The position numbers and the translations under genes were made by a program. Positions 46,112 through 58,947 of a stretch of DNA of 64,000 bases are shown here, piece after piece (the stretch's first letter is position 1; every line of letters starts with the position of its first letter). The notes under the pieces were generated by a model that was not told where the DNA came from, ran no database searches, and was given only the letters and a program-made list of their open reading frames with translations. Origin of the DNA: Apium graveolens (lineage: Eukaryota > Streptophyta > Magnoliopsida > Apiales > Apiaceae); contig NC_133655.1 in NCBI RefSeq assembly GCF_009905375.1, forward strand, positions 165,872,967 through 165,936,966, written 5' to 3'.

Positions 46112-49100
46112 CTATTTCCTTGAAGATCTGAATCTCTTTCCAAACTTTCTGTTATTTTCTTCTATCTGATTTTGGAGCTGTCTGTGGAATTCCAGTTCAT
46201 CAGATTTTGAGAGATTTAGCATTCCTTGCATTTCCAAAAGAGTCTCATTACTAGAGATGCTCAACTGGTCTTCTAATCTGAAGAATATTCTAACTCCTTT
46301 ATCATCCATGAATTCCATCAGCCAGTAGGGCCTTAGTTGCACTCTACTCCCTGTGTAAGGAATAGTTAGAGTCTTTGGGAGTGCATCTTTGGCTCTAATA
46401 CTCCTCAGTTCTTCAATCTTCTTTCGAACAAGTCTTTTGAATGTCCAAACCTCTTTTGAATATCCTCATCAATTTTTTCCCAGTTGATTGGGCTCAACTG
46501 CTTCTTTTCAGCTGCTCTCAATGTGGCTGCTACTTCATTAATCAGATCAATACTGTCTTTAGTTGGTGGCTTGGTGACAGCAATTCTAGGCATAATTACT
46601 TTGCTAACTTGAATATTAAGCTGTTGCTCCCCCTCACTTGAGCCTTTCTCCCCCTTTTTGTTATCATCAAGTTGTGTGGGAGGGAGTTGAGCAGCCACCA
46701 ACTGTCGGAGTAGTGCAGTCTGAGCTTCTTGATTGTTAAGTATCTTAGCCATTGACTTCTCTACAGCAGATAGTCTTGAGTCTATGGCCTCAACTTTCCT
46801 ATTGAGATCAACTTCCTTCCTTAGCTTTTGAGCAATTTCAGTCATGATGATTGTAGGGAGTCTAGCATCCTTGCTTTCTATAACATCTTGCTTGATTTTA
46901 GAAATTTCTTGCTTGATTGCATCCACACTCTGACTGTGTTAGAGGGCTTGAATTTTATGCAGCTAGAGTGCTTCAAGATGGGCTGTGAGTAGCTTCTTTG
47001 TGCTGGCATTAGTAGATGCCTGAATGGCTGCTTGAGTGTCATGAATTAGTTTGAATAGAGTTGATTGGAGATGTGAGTAGGAGCATTCTTTTGTAAGCAT
47101 CCAGGAAGGAACATCTGCATCTCCCCCTATGTCCATGCTATCTTCCTCATCATCCCCACCATCATCCCCAAAAGAAGCTTCATCCAGTTCAAAATCATTG
47201 CCAATGTTGGAAGGCATAGCAGTGATTGCATCCTTTGCCCTTTGTAAAGATTGTGTAGTATGCACCAAGTTCAGCAATCTTTCAGCCTCCTCATTGCCCT
47301 GTTCATCTAGAGTTTAATAAGCTGTAACAGGGTGAGTAAATGTCTCAGCATCTAGGGAAATAGAATCTATAACAGCTTGATATTCTTGCTGAAATAGCCT
47401 TTTCCTTTATGCATCACTGACATTCATTGACTCACTTGCAATGGTTTCCATCCTTCTCACTCCTGTACCTGCATTTCTCTCATGATCTCCCTTTTGTTGC
47501 ATCAAGGTCTCACCTTGGCTCCCCACCCTCACACCCTCACCTTCACCATCTAAGGTGGGACTCCTCACACTCACTTTTGCCAGTCCTAAAGAAATGGACT
47601 GCATTGGTTCACTCTTTTCCTCTCCTTTTTCCTGGGAGCAACCCAGAAGCTCACTCATTTCACTCCATTCCTTCAATCCTAGGAGTGATTGCACTACTAC
47701 TAAGTCTTTTGCACTTGTAATAATTGATGAAATTTGAAGCTGTGCAGAGACACTCGACAGATAAGGAATATCCGTCGGGTTAGCAGTTTGACTATCCGAC
47801 GGATAACTGCTGTTAATCTTATCCGTCGGGATACAATCACTACTCGATGAATGAACAATATCCATCGAGTGAGTAGAAATGAATGAGTTTGGAGTGGAAA
47901 CTATTGTGGACTCTGTGTAGATTGATGAAAATTTTGGCACAGATGTCTTAACAGTTTCCGAAAGAAATGGCAAGTGAGCCAACAAATCATCTAGAAAATG
48001 ATGCTCACTTGCTTGGATTTTTGGCTTCTCCAAGAGAGTTAAAGATGGAGAATTTGGAAGTGATGTGTTTATTATGTCAACATCCAAAGAGTGTCTGGGA
48101 GAATTTGGTGTTTCAGGTGCTTCTATTATTAAAGATTTTGGCTGTGACTCCACATTTATTGGAGCCACATCAATCTGACTTTAAGAAGGTGCAGTGACTG
48201 TGTCTATAGCACCAGTTTGCACAGTGTGTGAACCCTGTGCATCCCCAAGGGTCTTTGATTTCTTCTTTCTAGTGTAAGTTTGGGGTGAGCTTGTGTCCCT
48301 TACCCTTTTGGCCTGTCCTCTTGGCTGAGAGCTATGTTCAATAGTCACATCCTTTTGGAAGGATGCAACTAGTAATGAGCTTATATCCTTATTATGCACT
48401 ACAGTTTGTTGGGAAACTGCAGTGTGGCTAGGCTGAGAAACACTCACCTCTCCAACCTTATCCTTAGGGTTTCTTTAATGTTCACCCTGTCCCACTGCAG
48501 TGTGGCTAGGCTGGGAAACACTCACCTCTCCAACCTTATCCTTAGGGTTTCTTTGATGTTCACCCTGTCCCTCACCTTTCTTACCCACATTCACACTCCA
48601 CTCTTTTGGTTTGGTGGATTTTACAACTGGCATCTTTTGAGAGACACCAGAGGGGGCTTTCTTTGTCTTTGTTTTTGAAATTTTGGATTTGGTAGCTTGG
48701 GTAGGCAACTTTTGGGTCAATGAACCAGTTGCCATAGCTACACTAGAATGCAAAAAAGTTTGTGAGGTTGGAAGAGTAGAGACAGTTGAAATTACCTCAC
48801 TTACCTGAGGTGCCTCAATAACTGGAAAATAGAAGAGTGGCACCTCTTTGTGATGGTTTGCCCTGTTCAAATCTACAATGATTCTCCTTTCTTAAACCCA
48901 ACAATCTAATTTGTTGGTTGGGTTCTCAAGCACAATATCCTCATAGAGGTGGTTAGCAAGCATCATTAAAAATCTAGCATAGTAAACATTTTTACCCCTC
49001 TTATTCGGCTCCCCTAACATAAACCCCAACTCGAATATAACAAGATCACTAAAGTTGAAAAATCTATCAGTTACTAGCATGTAAAGCATGTTGAGCATAG

Positions 49101-49592
49101 AGATATTAACTGAATCAAAATTACTAATTTACCAGAAAATACCTTAGTAACTACATCACACAGATAACTCCATTCCTTCCTAAGACCCAACCTCCTAATT
49201 TCACTTAATTTTGAAGTAGAGAGTGCATAGCCTATTGAATTAAGCATATTGACTATATCAGTGTCTGTGTGTGGAAAAGTTACAGTGTAATCAGAAATTT
49301 TGAAACATGCTTTAACAATGTCACTATTAATATAGAATTCTTTACCTTTAATAGTGAAAGTGACAGTCTTATCAGTTGAGTTGTATGTTGCAGCCGTCCA
49401 TATTTCTTCAACAACCTCACAGTAAATGGTGGGTGATTCCAGCATGGCATAGTTGAGTTTGCAGTTCTTCACAAAATCCATCATTTAATGGTAGTCTCCA
49501 GATTGCTGAATCCCCTTGTTCACAAAAGCCGTGAAGTTTTTCTTCTCGTAGATAAATTCAGTTTGAGACATGATCTTGACGATTGGTGCCAT
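46112..49592 (-). pseudogene. SIRE-type ORF3 downstream of pol, copy 2, broken
   Basis: Starts with a Met-Ala-Pro segment at 49592 as in copy 1. Defects: stop near 49485, one missing T near 49119 (frameshift), stops at 48892, 48475 and 48181, stops near 47400 and 47317, stop near 46940, and a deletion of about 1.1 kb at about 46434 relative to copy 1. It also has a 78-bp in-frame tandem duplication (48416-48571). Where copy 1 has a broken acidic stretch this copy is open (DDEEDSMDIGGDAD), so the two copies help define each other's lesions. Function unknown. Confidence 0.83.
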
Positions 49593-50113
49593 TGTTATAG
49601 AGTAAAAACATGCAGAGAGAGAGAGAGTAAGTGCTTTTGAGAAAGAAAGAAGTTAGAGCAGATGATTTGAGAATGATAAAAGAAAAGCAATGAAAATGAA
49701 TTATGCTTTTATACTATCTCAAAAATAACTGTCAAAAATAATAAAGTGAAAAAAGTAACCAATAAGAATTGCCCAAAATAGTTGTTTAAAAAATAAACTG
49801 TACAAATTCCATCAATTATCCGTCGTGTTATGCTTACAAACTATAAGTGTACTCGATGGATAATGTTCAGAGAATCAACGGCTAAGAATAAGACAATTCC
49901 ACAGATGAGGATAAATCAATTATCCATCGAGACATAAATATTTGAGAAAAATAATTGATTTTATTAACAAATTGTATTCCGACGGATGATCAAACTCGAT
50001 GGATAATGATCATCCGTCGAGATGTAAATTTTGACTTAGCCAAAATTTCATCCATGACTGAAAAATCAATTAAATTTCTGGCTGCATTACAACTGCAAAT
50101 TATCAGTAAAGAT
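49593..50113 (-). other. Spacer between pol and ORF3, copy 2
   Basis: No ORF of note. It contains several CGACGGAT/ATCCGTCG-type words (about 49815-50025) and a GA repeat just upstream of the ORF3 start, as in copy 1 (55878-56400). Confidence 0.65.
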
Positions 50114-50424
50114 TCACGAGTAATTAAGCATACCTAACTCACTTTCCAGCCTTGAAAAGGTGGATTCATCCAGTGGCTTGGTAAATATATCTGCAAGCTG
50201 CTTTTCACTTGGAACAAAATGTAGTTCCACGGTACCATTCATTACATGTTCCCTTTATGAAGTGGTACTTGATGTCTATGTGCTTTGTTCTTGAATGTTG
50301 TACTTGATTTTCAGTGATGGCAATTGCACTTGTGTTATCACAGAAAATAGGAATTCTTTCCACTTGCAGACCATAGTCTAGCAATTGGTTTTTCATCCAC
50401 AAAATCTGTGCACAGCAACTGCCA
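50114..50424 (-). pseudogene. RNase H C-terminal fragment, copy 2
   Basis: Matches the end of RNase H in copy 1 ([20 protein letters not shown]), with one extra base near 50250 that shifts the frame. It begins abruptly at 50424, where the truncated LTR is joined. Confidence 0.85.
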
Positions 50425-50426
50425 TC

Positions 50427-51167
50427 AGAGAAATGCTAAAGGATTCATCTTACAATTGTTTCTCTGAGAAAATATATTACTTAGTCTTGTTGTTGTTCTA
50501 TTTACTACTCTTGGTTTTTATATCACCAAGATTACACAGTAATAAGACAAGATAACAAAATAAAACCTATCAAGTCTAATACTATGCTGCTTCACTACTC
50601 TATTCCAGCATCTTTGAATATCTTCATAATAGCATGGAAATGGTAATGCTTCTTTGTTCTCAAAAACCTAGTTGAATAGGCTTCCACAGTCCTTTTGCAG
50701 GCACTCGATGCATGTGACGGTCTTGTCACTGTCAACAGATGTTTGAATTTATCATCCGTCGGGTACATGATCATCCGTCGGGTTTCCTTATTGATCATCC
50801 ATCGGGTAGCTTTGTTGATCATCCGTCGGGTAACTATTTGGCACTTGACTTCATTTCATATATTCAGAATTACAAGACATCATCTATGTACAATTAATCA
50901 ACCTATTATGCATATCTAATTAAAGTCAACATGACTTATATGCTACTACAGAATCTATACAAAGGTGTTTGCAGAAATGTGCTACATGACTTATTTTCAC
51001 ATAAGCTACTCACTCGATGGATATCAAATCATCATCCGTCGGGACTATATTGAGTCATCCGTTGGGACTCTATTTGCTTATCTGTCGGGTGCTACAAAAT
51101 ACACTAAGTTGAATCTACTAAGGTGTTTTGTTAATGAAATCATCAAGTTCACAACATATTCCCAACA
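50427..51167 (-). repeat. SIRE-like 3' LTR, truncated (741 bp)
   Basis: Collinear with 61622-62362 with equal length. The 298 bp corresponding to 61324-61621, including the TATA box, are missing and replaced by RNase H sequence. It contains several ATCATCCGTCGGG words. Confidence 0.9.
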
Positions 51168-51180
51168 ATCTCCCCCAATT
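51168..51180 (-). promoter_or_regulatory. SIRE-like polypurine tract
   Basis: The minus strand reads AATTGGGGGAGAT directly before the TGTTGGGAATATG start of the 3' LTR. Confidence 0.87.
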
Positions 51181-51209
51181 TATGTCTACTAGAATGGTAG
51201 CCATAAATT
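51177..51209. repeat. Hairpin beside the polypurine tract
   Basis: Arms of 13 bases (51177-51189 and 51197-51209, AATTTATGTCTAC and its near-exact complement, one mismatch) surround a 7-base loop. The outer arm overlaps the polypurine tract. Confidence 0.75.
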
Positions 51210-51355
51210 AAGAGAAATTTGATGATAACAAAACATTCTAAAAATATAAATTTAAATAAAAGTAGATAAAACTGCAAAGTGCTGTAATTAACAAAATGTA
51301 CAAAGATTTGCTCACAGTCATTTTCAAGGTGCTCCTCTAGCCAGAGCAGATTATA

Positions 51356-54300
51356 CTATTTCCTTGAAGATCTGGATCTCTTTCCAAGCTTTCTGTTATT
51401 TTCTTCTATCTGATTTTGGAGCTGTCTGTGGAATTCTAATTCATCAGATTCTGAGAGATTTAACATTCCTTGCATTTGCAAAAGAGTCTCATTACTAGAG
51501 ATGCTCACCTGGTCTTCTAATATGAAGAATCTTCTAACTCCTTTATCATCTATGAATTCCATCAGCCAGTAGAACCTTCGATGCACTCTACTCCCTGTGT
51601 AAGGAATAGTTAGAGTCTTTGGGAGTGCATCTTTGGCTCTAATACTCCTCAGTTCTTCAATCTTCTTTAGAACAAGTCTTCTAACTGTCACATTGAATCC
51701 AAAGTTCTTCTTGAAGGATGAATAAACCTTTATCAGCACAGATTGGCTTTCTTGAAGGATCCTGTGAAGTGGCCATTGTATCTCTTTTCCTCACTTGTAC
51801 TTGAATACTAACCTTTCAGGTAGATTCATGTAAGCATCAATCCCTCTGACTTCTTCCAGTTCATCTAGATAGAAGTTTAGATCTGAAAATTTCTTGATGT
51901 CACAGATGTACATGGTGTCTCCCTTATTGACTTTGGTTTGAGCTTTTGTTAGGGACTTGGATCTGAGAGTTGAGGGCTTCACTTTCTTGACTGCTCTGGT
52001 CTTTGTCTTCTTTGGCCTCATGAAGTGAGGTAGATTTAGTTCAGGATTTGGTAGACTATCCCAGTCTATTGGCTCATCCTTTGGAATGATAGGTTCACCA
52101 TGGAAATTCTTGGATGGATCTATCTTGAATTCTTCATGTGCCACAGAGGGCATGGATGTTTGAGTTGTTATAGAAATAGACTCTTTGGGAAAGTATCCTT
52201 CCATCTCCTCATCACTGAAATCCAATTTTCTCTTGATTCTTTGCTTGTACCTTGGCTTCTTTGTCTGTGGAGGTTCATTTTGCATTACTTGATCTTGAGA
52301 CTCAACAACTTTAGATGGTTGTGCAGAAATTTGTTGTATGGGTTTCACAGCTTGTAACTTGGCCAAGATAGCAGCTTGCTCCTTCTTTTGTTTGAGCTTT
52401 TTAGCATCTAGAGCAGCTTGCTTCTTTTTTTGCTTCAGTCTTGCCTTTTCTTCCCTTTTTGCTTCAGCAAAATGAGGGTGTCCAGCCACCACACAAATTT
52501 CCTTACCATTTCTGAAAATCTTGGCTATTCTCCTTTTTAGAACTGAATCTGCAGGATCCTTGTAGAATGCTATAGACCTGGCCAACAGCTTCTTCTCATC
52601 AGGCTTTGGTGGCTCATACACTGTGTCCAAGGGGTTCTTTAGTGAAAATTTTGGATAGTTCAACTTTGGCTTCAAAATTAGCTCAACCTTTAGAGATTTG
52701 ATGCAGGATGGCTGTCCTCTTTCCAGATTATTCATGCTCATATCATTCACAGAGATTTTCCTGATTTGAGAGTGATGAATGGCTGATTTTTCTGGCTTCT
52801 TTGCTAGCCCAAACCTCTTTTGAATGTCCTCATCAATTTTTTCCCAGTTGATTGGGCTCAACTGCTTCTTTTCATCTGCTGTCAATGTGGCTGCTACTTC
52901 ATTAATCAGATCAATGTTGTCTTTAGTTGGTGGCTTGGTGAAAGCAATTGTAGGCACAATTACTTTGCTAACTTGAATATTAAGCTGTTGCTCCCCCTCA
53001 CTTGAGCCTTTCTCCCCCTTTTTGTTATCATCAAGTTGTATGGGATGGAGTTGACCAGCCACCAACTGTCGGAGTAGTGCAGTCTGAGCTTCTTGATTGT
53101 TAAGTATCTTGGCCATTGACTTCTTTACAACAGATAGTCTTGAGTCCATGGCCTCAACTTTCCTATTGAGATCAGCTTCCTTCCTTAGCTTTTGAGCAAT
53201 TTCAGTCATGATGGTTGCAGGGAGTCTAGCATCCATGCTTTCTATAATATCTTGCTTGACTTCAGAAATTTCTTGCTTGATTGCATCCACACTCGGACTG
53301 TGTTGGAGGGCTTGAATTTTATGCAGCTGGAGTGCTTCAAGATGTGCAGTGAGTAGCTTCTTTGTGCTGGCATTAGTAGATGCCTGAATGGCTGCTTGAG
53401 TGTCATGAATTAGTTTGAATAGAGTTGATTGGAGATGTGAGTAGGAGCATTCTTTTGTAAACATCCAGGAAAGACCATCCGCATCTCCCCTATGTCCATG
53501 CTATCTTCCTCATCATCACCACCATCATCCCCAAAAGAAGCTTTATCTAGTTCAAAATCACTACCAATTTGGAAGGCATAGCAGTGATTGCATCTTTTGC
53601 CCTTTGTAAAGATTGTGTAGTATGCACCAAGTTCAGCAATCTTTCATCCTCCTCATTGCCCTGTACAACTAGAGTTTGATAAGCTTTAACAGGGTGAGTA
53701 AATGTCTCAGCATCTAGGGAAATAGAATCTATAACATCTTGATATTCTTGCTGAAATAGCCTTTTCCTTTCTGCATCACTAACATTTATTGACTCACTTG
53801 CAATGGTTTTCATCCTTATCACTCCTGTACCTGCATTTCTCTCATGATCTCTCTTTTGTTGCTTTAGGGTCTCACCTTGGCTCCCCACCCTCACACCCTC
53901 ACCTTCACCATCTAAGGTGGGACTCCTCACACTCACTTTTGCAAGTCCTAAAGGAATGGACTACATTGGTTCACTCTTTTCCTCTCCTTTTTCCTGGGAG
54001 CAACCCAGACGCTCACTCATTTCACTCCCTTCCTTCAATCCTAGGAGTGATTGCACTACTACTAAATCTTCTGCACTTGTAATAATTGATGAAATTTGAA
54101 GCTGTGCAGAGACACTCGACAGATAAGGAATATCCGTCGGGTTAGGAGTTTGACTATCCGACGGATAACTGATGTTAAGTTTATTCATCGGGATACAACC
54201 ACTACTCGACGGATGAACAATATCCATCGAGTGAGTAGAAATGAATGAGTTTGGAGTGGAAACTATTATGGACTCTGTGTAGATTGATGAAAATTTTGGC

Positions 54301-55877
54301 ACAGATGTCTCAACAGTTTCAGAAAGAAATGGCAAGTGAGCCAACAAATCATCTAGAAGATGATGCTCACTTGCTTGGATTTTTGGCTTCTCCAAGAGAG
54401 TTAAAGATGGAGAATTTGGAAGTGATGTGTTTATCATGTCAATATCCAAAAAGTGTGTGGGAGAATTTGGTGTTTCAGGTGCTTCTACTATTAAAGATTT
54501 TGGTTGTGACTCTACATTTATTGGAGCCACATCAATCTGACTTTGAGAAGGTGTAGTGACTGTGTCTATAGCACCAGTTTGCAAAGTGTGTGAACCCTGT
54601 GCATCCCCAAGGGTCTTTGATTTCTTCTTTCTCGTGTAAGTTTGGGGTGAACTTGTGTCCCTTACCCTTTTGGCCTGTGCTCCTGGCTGAGAGCTATGTT
54701 CAATAGTCACATCCTTTTGGGAGGATGCAACTAGTAATGAGCTTATATCCTTATTAAGCACTGCAGTTTGTTGGGAAACTGCAGTGTGGCTATGCTGGGA
54801 AACACTCACCTCTCCAACCTTATCCTTAGGGTTTCTTTGATGTTCACCCTGTCCCTCACCTTTCTTACCCACCTTCACACTCCCCTCTTTTGGTTTGGTG
54901 GATTTTACAACTGGCATCTTTTGAGAGACACCAGAGGGGGCTTTCTTTGTCTTTGTTTTTGAAATTTTGGATTTGGTAGCTTGGGTAGGCAACTGTTGGG
55001 TCAATGAATCAGTTGTCATAGCTATACTAGAATGCAAAGAAATTTATGAGGTTGGAAGAGTAGAGACAGTTGAAATTACCTCACTTACTTGAGGTGCCTC
55101 CATAACTGGAAAATAGAAGAGTGGCACCTCTTTCTGATGGTTTGCCCTGTTCAAATCTGTAATGATTCTCCTTTCTTAAACCCAACAATCTAATTTGTTG
55201 ATTGGGTTCTCAAATACAATATCCTCAGAGAGGTGGTTAGCAAGCATCATTAAAAATCTAGCATAGTAAACATTTTTACCCCTCTTATTTAGCTCCCCAA
55301 ACTTAAACCCCAACTCAAATATGACAAGATCACTAAAGTTGAAAAATCTATCAGTTACTAGCATGTAAAACATGTTGAGCATAGAGATATTAACTGAATC
55401 AAAATTACTAATTTTACCAGAAAATACCTTAGTAACTACATCACACAGATAACTCCATTCCTTCCTAAGACCCAACCTCCTAATTTCACTTAATTTAGAA
55501 GTAGAGAGTGCATAGCCCATGGAATTAAGCATATTGACAATATCAGTGTCGGTGTGTGGAGAAGTTACAGTGTTATCATGAATTTTGAAACATGCATTAA
55601 TAATGTCACTATTAACACATAATTCCTTACCTTTAATAGTGAAAGTGACAGTCTTATCAGTTGAGTTGTATGTTGCAGTCGTCCACATTTCTTCAACAAC
55701 CTCACAGTAAATGGTGGGTGATTCCAGTATGGCATAGTTGAGTTTGCAGTTCTTCACAAAATCCATCATTTTGTGGTAGTCCCCAGACTGTTGAATCCCC
55801 TTGTTCACTAAAGCCGTGAAGTTGTTCTTCTCGTAGATAAATCGAGTTTGAGACATGATTTTGACGACTGGTGCCAT
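51356..55877 (-). pseudogene. SIRE-type ORF3 downstream of pol, copy 1, broken
   Basis: About 1,500 codons from ATG 55877. The N-terminal 230 residues (MSQTRFIYEKNNF start) look globular. A Ser/Thr/Pro-rich, low-complexity middle follows (about 55040-53960), then a helical, Lys/Glu-rich part with probable coiled coils (about 53450-53200 and 52470-52330), and a C-terminal globular stretch. Stops occur at 55176, 55046, 53958 and 51789, and a missing base near 53572 shifts the frame. Copy 2 keeps CAA and CAG at the 55046 and 53958 sites. Sireviruses often carry an ORF here, sometimes called envelope-like; I see no signal peptide or membrane segment and leave the function open. Confidence 0.85.
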
Positions 55878-56400
55878 TGTTAGAGAGTAAAAACTTACAG
55901 AGAGAGAGAGTAAGTGCTTTTGAGAAAGAAAGAAGTTAGAGCAGATGATTTGAGAATGATAAAAGAAAAAGCAATGAAAATGAATTATGCTTTTATACTA
56001 TCTCAAAAATAACTGTCAAAAATAATAAAGTGAAATAAAGTAACCAATATGAATTGCACAAAATAGCCGTTTAAAAAATAAACTGTAAAAATTTCATCAA
56101 TTATCCATCGTGTTATGCTTACAAACTGTAAGTATACTCGATAGATAATGTTCAGAGAATCAACGGCTAAGAATAAGACAATTCGACGGATGAGGATAAA
56201 TCAGTTATCCATCGAAACATAAAATATTCCAAAAAAATAATTGATTTTATTAACAAATAATATACCGACGGATGATCAAACTCGATGGATAATGATCATC
56301 CATCGGGATGTAAATTTTGACTTAGCCAAAATTTCATCCATGACTGAAAAATCAATTAAATTTCTGGCTACATTACAACTTGCAAATTATCTGTAAAGAT
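55878..56400 (-). other. Spacer between pol and ORF3, copy 1
   Basis: No gene. It has CGACGGAT/ATCCATCG-type words at about 56100-56310 and a GA repeat just before the ORF3 start. ORF3 would need a spliced or internal message. Confidence 0.65.
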
Positions 56401-58947
56401 TCACGAGTAATTAAGCATACCTAACTCACTTACCAGCCTTGAAAAGGTGGATTCATCCAGTGGCTTGGTAAATATATCTGCAAGCTGCTTTTCACTTGGA
56501 ACAAAATGTAGTTCCACGGTACCATTCATTACATGTTCTCTTATGAAGTGGTACTTGATGTCTATGTTCTTTGTTCTTGAATGTTGTACTGGATTTTCAG
56601 TGATGGCAATTGCACTTGTGTTATCACAGAAAATAGGAATTCTTTCCACTTGCAGACCATAGTCTAGCAATTGGTTTTTCATCCACAAAATCTGTGCACA
56701 GCAACTGCCAACAACAATATATTCTGCTTCAGCTGTAGAAGTTGAAACTGCATTTTGCTTTTTACTGAACCAGGACACAAGCTTGTTTCCTAGAAATTGT
56801 CAGGTTCCTGATGTACTTTTTCTATCAATTCTGCAACTTGCATAATCTGCATCTGAATAACCAGTTAGATCAAAGCCAGAATCTCTAGGGTACCAAATGC
56901 CAAGTTTTAGTGTTCCCTTGAGATATCTAAAAATCCTCTTAATAGCTACTAGGTGAGATTCTCTAGGATCAGGCTGAAATCTAGCACAAAGACATGTAGC
57001 AAACATTATATATGGCCTACTACCTGTTAAGTACAGAAGTGAGCCAACCATGCCCCTATAACTTGAAATGTCCACAGACTTTTCAATAGTGTTTAATTCA
57101 ACCTTAGTTGTAGTGGCCATGGGAGTTTTTGCAGATGTGCAATCCATTAGATCAAACTTCTTTAAAAGATCATAAATGTATTTAGTTTGGCTAATGAATA
57201 TTCCATCACTAACTTGCTTAACTTGCAAACCAAGAAAGTAAGTTAGTTCTCCCATCATGCTCATTTCATACTTACTTTGCACCAATTTCGCAAACTTTTT
57301 GCAAAGTTCTTCATCTGTAGAGCCAAAAATAATATCATCTACATAAATTTGAACAAGTATGCTAGAGCCATCAACATTTCTAAAGAATAAAGTTTTGTCC
57401 ACAGTACCTCTAGTGAAGTGATTCTCTAAAAGAAACTTTGACAAAGTATCATACCAGGCTCTAGGTGCTTGCTTCAGTCCATAAAGTGATTTCAAAAGAT
57501 AGTAGACATATTCTGGAAAATTTGGATTTTCAAAACCAGGAGGCTGACTGACATAGACTTCCTCCTCCAAATCTCCATTCAGGAAGGCACTTTTGACATC
57601 CATTTGATAGACCTTGAAAATGGCATGGGCTGCATAGGCTAAGAAAATTCTGATGGCTTCAAGTCTTGCAACATGAGCAATTGTTTCATCAAAATCTATT
57701 CCTTGTTGTTGACAATACCTCTTAGAAACCAATCTAGCTTTGTTCCCGACTACTATGCCATTTTCATCCATCTTGTTTCTGAATACCCATTTGATGTTTA
57801 TTGGATTCTTTCCTTTAAGCTTGGGTACCAGCTTCTATACCTTATTCCTTTCAATTTGGTTTAGCTCCTCATGCATAGCCAAAATCAAATCAGGATCTAA
57901 CAAAGCTTCTTCTACCTTCTTTGGTTCTTTCTTAGATAGGAAACTGTTATATAGACATTCTTCCTGAGTTGCTCTCCTTGTTTGAACTCTAGAAGATACA
58001 TCACCAATGATGAGCTCAAAGGGGTGATCCTTTGTCCATTTCCTTTGTTGAGGTAGATTAGCTCTAGATGAAGAGGCCTCATTGTTGTCTTGATGTGTGA
58101 TTGAGTTTTGATTAATAGAAACTCCCCCTGAGTTTATGGATCTTTGATTTGAGAAAGGGGAACTTTCTGTAAGTGATCTATTCTGACTTTCAGTTTCTTT
58201 TGATGACCCGATGGATGGTGAATTTTGAGTACCGACAGATGAAGCTGGTTGTCTCCCGACGGGTAAAGCAGATTGTCTCCCGACGGATGAAGCATTTTGC
58301 AACTCGACAGATGTTAAATTTTGTGCTTCATTGGTAGTGGATTTTTTTACATTCTCCTTTGCCACTATTTCTTGATCACTTTCATCATCACTGTCATCAC
58401 TAACCATCTCCACATTGTCAAATTTGAGGCTTTCATGGTAATCTCCATCTTGTAGTCCTTCAATCTTTTTATCATCAAACACAACATGTATTGATTCCAC
58501 AACAATGTTGGTTCTCAGATTATAGACTCTATGTGCTTTACCAACAGCATATCCAACAAAAATTCCTTCATCTGCTTTAGCATCAAACTTCCCATTTTGA
58601 TCAGTTTGATTTCTCAAGATATAACATTTGCAACGAATGATATAAAGAAAATATAGAGTTGGCTTCTTATTCTTAAACAATTGGTAGGGAGTCATGCATC
58701 TTGCTTGATTAACCAGAAATTATTCTGAGTGTAACATGCAGTATTTACAACTTCAGCCCAGAAATATGTTGGTAACTTAGATTCTTCAAGCATTGTCCTT
58801 GCTGCTTCAACAAGTGATCTGTTCTTTCTTTCTACTACTCCATTTTATTGTGGAGTTCTTGCTGCTGAAAACTCATGCAAAATCCCATTTTCTTCACAAA
58901 ATGCTCTCATGACAGAATTGTTGAACTCAGTTCCATTGTCACTCCTG
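56401..58947 (-). pseudogene. SIRE-like pol remnant: integrase C-part, RT, RNase H
   Basis: The sequence starts inside integrase at the second catalytic motif (RSDNGTEF, about 58925-58946), then has a stop at 58845 before NGVVERKNRS, which carries the Glu. A Ser/Gln-rich linker follows (about 58300-58050). Reverse transcriptase has YVDD at 57334-57345 and the conserved [11 protein letters not shown]. RNase H follows with TAEAEY and CDNTSAIA and ends at 56401. In-frame stops are at 57835 and 56800. Protease and the integrase zinc and first-Asp regions are missing. Confidence 0.9.

Larger units (their letters stand above)
45978..50424 (-). mobile_element. Partial SIRE-like element: second copy of the 3' half
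   Basis: Collinear and highly similar to 51222-56710: end of RNase H, spacer, long ORF3, 3' untranslated region. It lacks gag, most of pol and both LTRs. On the right it is fused to a truncated LTR at 50427; on the left it stops at about 45978, just before where polypurine tract and LTR should be. Confidence 0.87.

Noticed and set aside
50595..51192. ORFs with Arg-Arg/Ile-rich repeats across the truncated SIRE LTR
   Set aside because: They arise from repeated ATCCGTCGGG words in the LTR and lack any conserved protein signature.
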